NCBI GenBank assembly: GCA_947470205.1
Contig: CANISK010000030.1
Coordinates: 1 to 10,666 of the forward strand
Direction of reading: 5' to 3'
Source: Neisseriaceae bacterium
GTDB taxonomy: Bacteria; Pseudomonadota; Gammaproteobacteria; Burkholderiales; UBA11063
DNA length: 10,666 nucleotides
The position numbers and the translations under genes were made by a program. Under the pieces are notes generated by a model, which saw nothing but the letters and a program-made list of their open reading frames with translations, had not been told where the DNA came from and did no database searches. Every line of letters begins with the position of its first letter. The first letter of the stretch is position 1. Positions 1 through 7,084 of the stretch are shown here, in pieces.

Positions 1-3000
1 AAAATTTATTAAATAGTTTATTGTGCTTATTGTCATTCATCTGTGTGAATATTAGAAGCTGATGACCCGTGCTCGCCAACAGTCCAAATTTACCTTTTGG
101 AATATTATATATATCATTTTTATATGTGGGGTTATTCTGATATTTAGCATCAAAATAGCGTAAATCGGTAATGAATTTATCATCGGTTAGATACTCCTCA
201 TCACCTTCTAAGACATTTAAAATATTATTAGATATTTGCTCGTCACTTGAATAAAGTTCTTGGAGTTTACTCACCTCGATATCATCAATAAACTCAATCG
301 GATTAAGTGTTTCATCGGCATTCAAAATTCTTTGGTCTTGACCTACAATATCTTTAATTAACCTAATTTTATACTCAAGACGCTTGACTAATTTTAAATA
401 TTCTTCTAGCTGACTATTTGGGTGCATATTATAAATTAACACATGATCGTATTCGCTACCAATACGATTAATGCGTCCATTACGTTGAATCATTCGAACC
501 GGATTCCAGTGTAAGTCATAATTAATTAAAATTGCACAATCTTGTAAATTTTGCCCTTCAGATAATACATCGGTCGCAAATAGATAGCGTAACTCACGCT
601 CTTCACTCTTTAATTGATAATCTTTACCTTTTGGGGAAAATCTTTTAGCTAAATCATCAATGATATTGCGATTAGCTGAAGAAACAAAGGCACATTCATC
701 AGGGTTATATAAAAAATACTCTCCAAATTCTTCTTCCAGATGTTTGATTGTATCGGCAAAATAAGAAAAAACTAATATTTTAGGTTTACCATTGTTGTAG
801 TGTTTATAATCATTTTGAATACTCTTAAATAATTTCGCCATATCTTTAATTTTATCGTTATCTCGTTTCAATAGATTGAGTTGAATATCTAAGACATCCA
901 ATAATGCCTTTTCTTTAGTTATATCATTATGCATCTGCTTATGATTAAATGCTGAAAATTCAAATTGATAATCTGGCTCACCACTTGAAACAAGATTATC
1001 TAATGTATAATCATCGCCATATAGTTTAATCATTTCACGTAACTGTGCTAATGGCAAGATAGCATCACGATCTAATGCATTTTTAAATATATTTAAGGTA
1101 TTGCGATAATTATTTAATGAAACCTGCAGTGCATAAAATGATGACTCGAGGCGTTTTAAGAAAACAATTCTTAATATTCCATATAATCCTTTTTGACGAT
1201 TTAAAACTTTATGTTGTGGTGTTGATGGCATAAGCTTAACATCGGCTATATCTTTATTATAAAAATCATGGTGATAGATCATATAACGATATGGAATGAA
1301 TCCGAGAAATTGTATTATTTGATACACCAATCTTAATGGTGAACAAGTTTCAAGATATTCACTTTTATGAAGTTGTTTGAATGTGGCTAGTTGATCTAAT
1401 GGGTGTTTGTATATTGTTAATTTATCATCGAGAGTTTTTTCAATATCTTTTTCTTGCTCTTCATCATATTCAGAATATAATTCTGGTATTAAATAAATAT
1501 TTTTAACAACATCACCAATGTTAGTGAAGTTATCATAACTTAGTTTAGTGGTGGCATTAGTTATAAAATTTACCAGTTCAGGCTTAAAGCCATAGCTCCG
1601 AGAATATAATTTTTCCTGTGGAAACTGCAACTTTGGCTCAAAGTCACTAACCTCTTGCTCTCGCAAAATCCCCTGCCTAGTTCTTCGCACTACAAATTCT
1701 TTTAATATTGGATGTAACTTTGCTCTGCGCTGCGCTATTAATTCTGGCGTAAGATTTTCAATCAAACTTTCTGATTTACGAATTGAATTAATAACATCTA
1801 CGACATTACGCATTCCTGTACCATTATTACTTGGAATCATTAAAACATTTGCGTCCCCGCCACTGCCTAATAATATCTGGTTTAGTAAATCAGTGATACT
1901 ATTATTGATTGGCGTTGCAGTTAGTAATAAACTATGTGCGTTTTTATTTTTATTAATCCATTTACGCACCGACTCAAAACGAGAGCTTGACGATCCGGTT
2001 CTTAAGTGATGAGATTCATCAATCACAAATAAACCTACTGGTGCATAACGGTCAAACTCCATATGTTTTTTTAATTCGCCATCATTCTGTAAGCTTAACA
2101 CATCAATATCTACTTTCTGTTTACGTGCTGCATGTTCCCACTGATTTTGTAATGACTTAGGGCAAATCACCACCACGCGTTTAGATGATTTTTTATAACG
2201 TGCAATCACTTCCAGTGCTGTTATTGTTTTACCCAAACCAACCGAATCACACAGCATGGCTAATTTGCGTTTATCTAATCTCTTACATACACTATTGGCA
2301 TTTTTTAACTGATACTCAAATAATTTATAACCCACAGATACCTGTTCCCCAACAACCCCAATTTCATCTTGATATAACTCCCATAACGTTTTAATATACA
2401 TTTCATAGGGGCTAAACATCACCTCACCAACTGGAGACATATCTAGTATTTCAGTAAATTGTCCATCCCAATTATCTGCACCCTCATCATTCCATAACTG
2501 CTGAAACCATGCATAGTGTCCAATTAGATTGGGTTCTTTACCGTTTACTTGGTACTTAACTATCATTTCGTTGTGTTCAATGTAATTAAGTTCAATATTT
2601 CTATTAGAGCTAATTCCATTACCAGTTAAATTGCTAGAACCAATAATTCCAATAGCTTGTTTTAGTATATCATCTTCTTGTTGATCTGAAAAAATAAAGC
2701 ACTTGGCGTGTAAAAATGTCCGTGTAAAAACTTTGATTTCCAATTGCTTATTTTGAATTAAATTTTTAATGAGTTGAATTGTGTCTGCATATTTAGGGTC
2801 AATATTTAACTCTTGCAAATCGTTGATTAAATCTAACCGAGGAAAGTCACTTTCAACTTGATCTTTTTTGTACCGTCTAATCAATGGTTCTTGACCGATT
2901 AATATTTTAATTGATTTATATGTTTTTAATAGGGGTAAAATTTGATACAAACCGGGTAAATCAACATATCCAGTAGCAATGCATAAATGATTATAGTTAC

Positions 3001-3064
3001 TTGCATTGTCAGAAAAAAATTGGGCAATTGAGTATCTCTGATTATCAATTAAATAATATTTCAT
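1..3064 (-). CDS. PLD-like nuclease / SNF2-family helicase fusion protein (3' end outside window)
   Basis: The frame is open from the ATG at 3064 to the left window edge (1021 codons), so the C-terminus is missing. Residues 1 to about 200 resemble a phospholipase D-like nuclease domain: H119 and K121 form the HxK of an HKD motif, followed by GSSNLT (142-147) and the conserved N and E of NRNIE (154-158). A SNF2-type helicase core follows: Walker A GLGKT with K279, DESH box 349-352, TATP 382-385, RRT 460-462, motif IV near 760-770, motif V (ATDVLSEG) near 830-840, and motif VI QRNGRINRIG 860-869. Such proteins use ATP to move along double-stranded DNA, and the PLD domain is probably the nuclease. 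This architecture is common in restriction-like and anti-phage loci, but the substrate is unknown. The segment between RRT and motif IV is long (about 300 residues). The ribosome-binding site is weak (A-rich AAAGAAA). Domain calls are firm; the defence role is inferred. Confidence 0.9.
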   Translation of the reverse strand, partial: MKYYLIDNQRYSIAQFFSDNASNYNHLCIATGYVDLPGLYQILPLLKTYKSIKILIGQEPLIRRYKKDQVESDFPRLDLINDLQELNIDPKYADTIQLIKNLIQNKQLEIKVFTRTFLHAKCFIFSDQQEDDILKQAIGIIGSSNLTGNGISSNRNIELNYIEHNEMIVKYQVNGKEPNLIGHYAWFQQLWNDEGADNWDGQFTEILDMSPVGEVMFSPYEMYIKTLWELYQDEIGVVGEQVSVGYKLFEYQLKNANSVCKRLDKRKLAMLCDSVGLGKTITALEVIARYKKSSKRVVVICPKSLQNQWEHAARKQKVDIDVLSLQNDGELKKHMEFDRYAPVGLFVIDESHHLRTGSSSSRFESVRKWINKNKNAHSLLLTATPINNSITDLLNQILLGSGGDANVLMIPSNNGTGMRNVVDVINSIRKSESLIENLTPELIAQRRAKLHPILKEFVVRRTRQGILREQEVSDFEPKLQFPQEKLYSRSYGFKPELVNFITNATTKLSYDNFTNIGDVVKNIYLIPELYSEYDEEQEKDIEKTLDDKLTIYKHPLDQLATFKQLHKSEYLETCSPLRLVYQIIQFLGFIPYRYMIYHHDFYNKDIADVKLMPSTPQHKVLNRQKGLYGILRIVFLKRLESSFYALQVSLNNYRNTLNIFKNALDRDAILPLAQLREMIKLYGDDYTLDNLVSSGEPDYQFEFSAFNHKQMHNDITKEKALLDVLDIQLNLLKRDNDKIKDMAKLFKSIQNDYKHYNNGKPKILVFSYFADTIKHLEEEFGEYFLYNPDECAFVSSANRNIIDDLAKRFSPKGKDYQLKSEERELRYLFATDVLSEGQNLQDCAILINYDLHWNPVRMIQRNGRINRIGSEYDHVLIYNMHPNSQLEEYLKLVKRLEYKIRLIKDIVGQDQRILNADETLNPIEFIDDIEVSKLQELYSSDEQISNNILNVLEGDEEYLTDDKFITDLRYFDAKYQNNPTYKNDIYNIPKGKFGLLASTGHQLLIFTQMNDNKHNKLFNKF

Positions 3065-3093
3065 TGTTATGTAATTTCTTTTTATGTTTATTC

Positions 3094-3113
3094 GTGATTA
3101 TTTGTGATTATTT
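3094..3113. repeat. Tandem 10-bp duplication GTGATTATTT x2
   Basis: Two exact, adjacent copies of GTGATTATTT (3094-3103 and 3104-3113) lie in the untranslated leader of the helicase gene, beside the palindrome. This may be simple slippage or a pair of protein-binding half-sites. Confidence 0.5.
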
Positions 3114-3134
3114 AGCAATACAAATAGTTGCTAA
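3112..3134. promoter_or_regulatory. Operator-like palindrome TTAGCAA-N9-TTGCTAA
   Basis: Perfect 7-bp inverted arms (3112-3118 and 3128-3134) with a 9-base spacer. It abuts the -10 box of the minus-strand helicase promoter and covers the predicted start site, where a dimeric repressor would block transcription. A further TAGCAA lies next to it at 3138-3143. No regulator gene is visible in the window. It could alternatively form a small hairpin in the 5' leader. Confidence 0.35.
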
Positions 3135-3142
3135 TTATAGCA
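3134..3142 (-). promoter_or_regulatory. Extended -10 promoter of the PLD-helicase gene
   Basis: On the minus strand this reads TGCTATAAT, a perfect TGnTATAAT extended -10 element. No good -35 hexamer lies 16-18 bases upstream, which is typical for extended -10 promoters. Transcription would start near 3127, giving a leader of about 60 bases before the ATG at 3064. Seen by eye, not tested. Confidence 0.5.
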
Positions 3143-3200
3143 AACTCAACATTAAATTTGTGGATTTTTTCTTAATTGAACAGAAAAAAGATATTTCGGG

Positions 3201-3228
3201 TTGTATTTTCCTTAGTACATGATACACT
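3201..3228 (+). promoter_or_regulatory. Possible promoter of the zapE-like gene
   Basis: TTGTAT (3201-3206) and TACACT (3223-3228) are spaced by 16 bases and face the ATPase gene. Each hexamer matches the sigma-70 consensus only partly (three and four of six). A perfect small palindrome TAGAA-ATA-TTCTA (3240-3252) follows the predicted start. Weak support in AT-rich DNA. Confidence 0.25.
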
Positions 3229-3311
3229 TTTTACATATCTAGAAATATTCTAACAGAGATTGGGGGAATTAATATACAATAATTAATTATAGTAACATAT
3301 GGTGCCGTAAA

Positions 3312-4427
3312 ATGCAAGGTAAACTCGAAACATGGTATTTAAAAACAATTGATAGTGGTGATCTAACGTATGATAAATATCAAATTGAATTAATTAAAAA
3401 ATTAGACACATTTGCCAATAAGATAACAAAAGTTGACTTTAGTGTAATTAGCTGGTTATCCGCCAAATTGGGCTCGACTAATTATGATGATAAACTTGGA
3501 TATTATATATATGGTAGCGTTGGGCGTGGTAAAACCATGATAATTAATGAATTTTATCATACACTCGATACACCAAAAAAATGTAGATTTCATTTTCATG
3601 AATTTATGAATAATATTCATCAGAATATTTTTTTACTTAAAAATATTGCCAACCCGTTAAATAAAATTGCCACAGATTTCAAAAAGAAATATGACATTAT
3701 TTTTTTAGATGAAATGCATGTGGGCGATATTGCAACTGCAATGATTTTAAAAAATTTGTTTTTAGAGCTATTTAAACATAAGGTGTATTGTATTGTATCA
3801 TCAAATTATTCTCCAGATGAACTTTATAAAGATGGTTTACTACGAGATAGATTTATTCCGTCAATTAATTTACTCAAAACGCAGTTAAATGTAATTAAAA
3901 TTAGCGGTCATGAGGACTATCGAATGATTGATAACCCAAATAAAACTAACACGTATAATAAATTATTTTTTATCAATGATATAAATGCCCATAACGCACT
4001 CGATGAGATTTATCATAAAATCAGAAGAGGTGGAGATGGTGATGTGGTTGGTGATAAGGTTATCATACAGTCTCGTTGGATATCATGCATAAAACATCAT
4101 CGTAATATCATATGGTTTGATTTTGATGTGGTTTGTGGGGATAATCGAAGTAAAATTGATTACCTTGAAATTGCCAAGAGATTTGATTGGGTGATTATTG
4201 AAAATGTTTATAAACTCGATGCCACGCAAAAAGATGTCGCGCGAAGATTTACTTGGTTTATTGATATTTTATATGATAATCATAATCAAGTTGCAATATC
4301 TTTAAATTGCACACTTGATGATATTTACATATATGGGGAATATACCAATGAGTTTATTCGCACAAAAAGTAGATTGTATGAACTTAGCAAAATGAGCGCT
4401 CCTACCGATTTGAGCCCTCGTGAATGA
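3312..4427 (+). CDS. zapE: ZapE/AFG1-family AAA+ ATPase, cell-division associated
   Basis: The complete 371-residue protein matches the usual length of the ZapE/AFG1 family. Walker A is GSVGRGKT (68-75), followed by the family signature HFHEFM (94-99), Walker B IIFLDE (129-134) with the adjoining DIATAMIL (139-146), sensor-1-like SSN (163-165), the LYKDGLLRDRF segment with candidate arginine fingers (171-181), and DYR (202-204). The C-terminal part retains the family's FDF, DYLEIAKRF, ARRF and FIRTKSRL blocks. In E. coli, ZapE binds FtsZ and promotes constriction under stress; mitochondrial AFG1/LACE1 relatives act in protein quality control. No signal peptide or membrane segment is seen, so it is likely cytosolic. 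The ATG is preceded by a poor ribosome-binding site. The gene is divergent from the helicase gene and convergent with the next gene, with only 20 bases between stop codons. It is probably a single-gene transcript. Confidence 0.93.
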   Translation: MQGKLETWYLKTIDSGDLTYDKYQIELIKKLDTFANKITKVDFSVISWLSAKLGSTNYDDKLGYYIYGSVGRGKTMIINEFYHTLDTPKKCRFHFHEFMNNIHQNIFLLKNIANPLNKIATDFKKKYDIIFLDEMHVGDIATAMILKNLFLELFKHKVYCIVSSNYSPDELYKDGLLRDRFIPSINLLKTQLNVIKISGHEDYRMIDNPNKTNTYNKLFFINDINAHNALDEIYHKIRRGGDGDVVGDKVIIQSRWISCIKHHRNIIWFDFDVVCGDNRSKIDYLEIAKRFDWVIIENVYKLDATQKDVARRFTWFIDILYDNHNQVAISLNCTLDDIYIYGEYTNEFIRTKSRLYELSKMSAPTDLSPRE

Positions 4428-4447
4428 CAGGGTATTTATTGGTATTT

Positions 4448-6892
4448 TTACTTTTGTGGATCATCAACAATGTTATAATCATCACCAATGTCAAAATCTT
4501 TACCAAACAATAAGATCGAGAATTTGGGGTCTGATAAACTAGGAACTAAAACCAACACAGCATCATCTTCTTTTGTGTCTTGTAGCCCAAAATAGTCATC
4601 TGGTGTTAGTGTTTCATTTTTAGCAAGCTTCTCCACCATGTTTTTTAACCATTTTTGTTGTAGTGATGTATTAATATTATCCCAGATACCATCAGTTGTG
4701 TTTATTATATGCGTAATTCCTAATTCTTTTTTATCGTCTTCGGATAGAGTAAATTTAAATGCAGGTGCAGATGGATTTTGGTAATCTGGTTTTAAAGTGC
4801 AATCTTCTGCCATCTTATCAGCAAATTTATTTAACTCAATTAACAACTTCACCCTTTCTTTATCTTTATGTGTTTTGTCACTATTGATAATAACAGTTGC
4901 AATTTTTTGAAATATAGTTCCAGATTGATATTCTATATCTCGTGGTACGTTAATTGAATAATCTTGTATAAACTTTTGCGAACGTTCTGTATAGGCTTTA
5001 TCTGTCATACTATCTAAATAATAATAAGCACCAGTAGATAAATTTACCACCGAACCATCTTCCATTATAAAACCTGGCGAACAGTCTTGACCATTTTTTT
5101 CTAAAATATATACCTGCTCCTTGAAATCTACGGTTACTACGGATGCTGGATTAAGAAACCCCCACTCCGTTATCTTAGTATCTAATTCATTATCTTTTGT
5201 TTTATATAGATTTTTAGCTCCGTAGTAGTACTGACGGAGTCCATCAAACCCTTTTGTCCCTTTTAAATTAGCATCCTCCACTTTAGATGGCTGATCGGTA
5301 ACACGAATTTCGATTGTTTTATTTTCACTATCTATCCTTATATTGGCACCATCACCACCACCTTCAGGCAATACGTTATTCTTGGTAAGATTAGAATAAG
5401 GATAAACTAACTGCGAATCATTTTCCTTATTATACGAAGGAACCACCATGATAGTAATGTTTGGATCCTCTTTTTGATCTAGGATCTTTCTATATAACTC
5501 AACATAAGGTTCAGCGCCATCAGTTTCTACATTTTTATCCTGTGTAGATTCTTTGCTAGTTTCTGCCAACGTTTTTATCTTGTATGTATCGAGAGTGTTC
5601 TGCATATCATCCAACACTTGCTGTTTGTTGGGGATTAAATATCCATTATTACCAAAATTTTCATCTAAGAATCTTTGCTCTTTACTCATCTTGGTGAGTT
5701 TTTTTATTATATTGGGCAATTGGTTTATAAAAATCTCCTGACGTTCTTGATGCAATGCAATCACATATGGATGGTAATTGATACTATTATCATCCTCATC
5801 CTGTTGTTGGTCGTTATTATGTATTAATTTTTCATTAGGTGATAAGATTTCTGAAATTGCGATTAATTTATCAATCGCGCGCTCACGATTTGAGCCCAAC
5901 AATTTACCAACTTTATAGATTTCGCACCATTTAAGCCAAGGTCCAATATTGGCATCATCACATAACTTATCTAATTGTTTTTCTGCAAATTTATGTAATT
6001 GCTTCATTTGTGATTTAAGCTTTGCAATTGCATCTTTAATTTCTTTTATTGAATAATGCTTATTGTGAGCCAATTTGGCCTGTGTGTCTAATGTATCATC
6101 TAAGTGATATAATCGTTCTTCAGTGGGCGGTACTTTAACTTTTGCTTCTACAATAGACAATGCATACTCCAATTTTTTTAACTGCACATCACACTCTTTT
6201 ACATCATCGATAAAAGCGGACAAAGTGATGACTTCACCCTTGTTGGGTATCTTAAGGCAATCGTTTATTTGTTCCATGGTTGGTTTGGGTACACTTTGTT
6301 GATTTTTAGGTTCATGGTTTAGTCGCGCAAAATACTGAGAATGGGTTTTTGTGTTGTTTAGTAAAGCTTGTATCTTGTCATGTATATCGTTATTATAAGC
6401 GCTTAGTATTTGATTTTGTTGACCATTATTTTTTTTTAGTTGAGATTCCATATCTTCAGTTAAAGCAGCAATTAAAGCCTCTAGTTTCTCTAGTGGATGT
6501 GAGATATTGTAAGAGCTATCATGGCGTGAGATAAGTAAAAAAATAGCATACATTGATTCACGTTGATTGCAACCCAAATTTTTAAATTGTATCTTATCTT
6601 GCATTTTATTTCGCACATCCTCTAGGTATGGATTACCTTCATCATCCCTGAGATATAGCTCTATATCGTTCATGATTTGATTTGCTATTTTTGGATTTAT
6701 TTTGCCGTTATTGGTCTTGTCAATATGATATTTCTTGATTAATAACACGACTTGCAGCATGGATAATTTATCGTGCTGCAAAATGAGTGGTTCCTTTGGT
6801 GAATCTAATAGAATTACTTGAAATTGTTTTTTGTGGCTATTCGTTAATAGTTGTGAGCTATAACCTGACCAGTGTTTGTTAGTATCAATCAT
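4448..6892 (-). CDS. Large orphan protein with a possible divergent PP2C-like C-terminal domain
   Basis: I do not recognise this 814-residue protein as a named family. It has no signal peptide or membrane segment. The N-terminal half is rich in K, N, Q, D and predicted-looking helices, with an acidic low-complexity patch (361-370). The C-terminal third has an order of motifs like PP2C phosphatases: strand ASVVTVDF then QVYILEKNGQD (583-603), MEDGSVVNL (610-618, compare the DG..V.LT strand), KFTLSEDD before HIINTTDGIWDN (DG at 734-735, compare LASDGLWD), and KEDDAVLVLV (774-783, compare DN.TVIVV). The canonical DGHGG motif is not evident; FDG (549-551) is a poor substitute, so activity is doubtful. 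The tail is rich in aspartate. I chose ATG at 6892 over an in-frame TTG at 6910 because AAGGA lies 9 bases before the ATG. It lies downstream of dnaK, same strand, after a 192-base gap holding a repeat, and is probably transcribed separately. A phosphatase or secreted-effector role is inference only. Confidence 0.85.
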   Translation of the reverse strand: MIDTNKHWSGYSSQLLTNSHKKQFQVILLDSPKEPLILQHDKLSMLQVVLLIKKYHIDKTNNGKINPKIANQIMNDIELYLRDDEGNPYLEDVRNKMQDKIQFKNLGCNQRESMYAIFLLISRHDSSYNISHPLEKLEALIAALTEDMESQLKKNNGQQNQILSAYNNDIHDKIQALLNNTKTHSQYFARLNHEPKNQQSVPKPTMEQINDCLKIPNKGEVITLSAFIDDVKECDVQLKKLEYALSIVEAKVKVPPTEERLYHLDDTLDTQAKLAHNKHYSIKEIKDAIAKLKSQMKQLHKFAEKQLDKLCDDANIGPWLKWCEIYKVGKLLGSNRERAIDKLIAISEILSPNEKLIHNNDQQQDEDDNSINYHPYVIALHQERQEIFINQLPNIIKKLTKMSKEQRFLDENFGNNGYLIPNKQQVLDDMQNTLDTYKIKTLAETSKESTQDKNVETDGAEPYVELYRKILDQKEDPNITIMVVPSYNKENDSQLVYPYSNLTKNNVLPEGGGDGANIRIDSENKTIEIRVTDQPSKVEDANLKGTKGFDGLRQYYYGAKNLYKTKDNELDTKITEWGFLNPASVVTVDFKEQVYILEKNGQDCSPGFIMEDGSVVNLSTGAYYYLDSMTDKAYTERSQKFIQDYSINVPRDIEYQSGTIFQKIATVIINSDKTHKDKERVKLLIELNKFADKMAEDCTLKPDYQNPSAPAFKFTLSEDDKKELGITHIINTTDGIWDNINTSLQQKWLKNMVEKLAKNETLTPDDYFGLQDTKEDDAVLVLVPSLSDPKFSILLFGKDFDIGDDYNIVDDPQK

Positions 6893-6901
6893 TATAAAAT
6901 A

Positions 6902-6906
6902 TCCTT
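6902..6906 (-). promoter_or_regulatory. Ribosome-binding site fixing the start of the orphan gene
   Basis: AAGGA on the minus strand ends 9 bases before the ATG at 6892. The in-frame TTG at 6910 lies upstream of this site and overlaps its context, so it would have no Shine-Dalgarno of its own. Confidence 0.65.
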
Positions 6907-6928
6907 GCAATGTGGATTAAGAACTAAA

Positions 6929-6957
6929 ATAAATTTTTTGGTTTTAATAACGTTCAA
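6929..6957 (-). promoter_or_regulatory. Possible promoter of the orphan gene
   Basis: TTGAAC (6957-6952) and, after 18 bases, a poor -10 of the TTTATT type (near 6933-6928) precede the orphan gene. Both match the sigma-70 consensus only at four of six positions. It is offered because the gene sits 192 bases after dnaK, behind a palindromic repeat, and is likely to need its own promoter. Confidence 0.22.
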
Positions 6958-7027
6958 GATCGCAAAATGAAGGGCATGTAAGTCATGCGTGCTTAAGGAG
7001 TAATTTATATGTAGGAATAAGTATTAA

Positions 7028-7056
7028 CTGGATTCCCGCATGTAGCGGGAATGACA
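7028..7056. repeat. dRS3-like palindromic repeat, copy 1
   Basis: CTGGATTCCCGC-atgta-GCGGGAATGACA: perfect 8-bp arms ATTCCCGC/GCGGGAAT (7032-7039 and 7045-7052) around a 5-base loop. The pattern ATTCCC-N9-GGGAAT resembles the Neisseria dRS3 element (ATTCCC-N8-GGGAAT) and similar dispersed repeats in other genomes. A further half-arm GGGAATGG lies at 7068-7075. It sits 29 bases after the dnaK stop and could end or protect that transcript, but no T-run follows the hairpin on the minus strand. Confidence 0.7.
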
Positions 7057-7084
7057 AATAACTTCTTGGGAATGGTAATAATTT

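Noticed and set aside
2185..2394. Plus-strand open frame of 69 codons
   Set aside because: It lies opposite the helicase Walker A region, whose motifs are unambiguous on the minus strand; no ribosome-binding site or family pattern.
3001..3222. Plus-strand open frame of 73 codons with hydrophobic stretch, possible small membrane protein
   Set aside because: It overlaps the helicase start codon and its promoter, has no convincing ribosome-binding site, and the hydrophobic run reflects AT-rich DNA.
6893..6910. Upstream TTG start of the orphan protein (820 residues)
   Set aside because: The AAGGA ribosome-binding site lies downstream of this TTG and 9 bases before the ATG at 6892, so the ATG is the better start.
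6974..6988. Short perfect inverted repeat GCATG-TAAGT-CATGC
   Set aside because: Five-bp arms alone are too short to separate from chance and do not align with a promoter.
7028..7056. Rho-independent terminator after dnaK
   Set aside because: The hairpin is good but is followed on the minus strand by mixed sequence without a T-run; better explained as a dispersed repeat.
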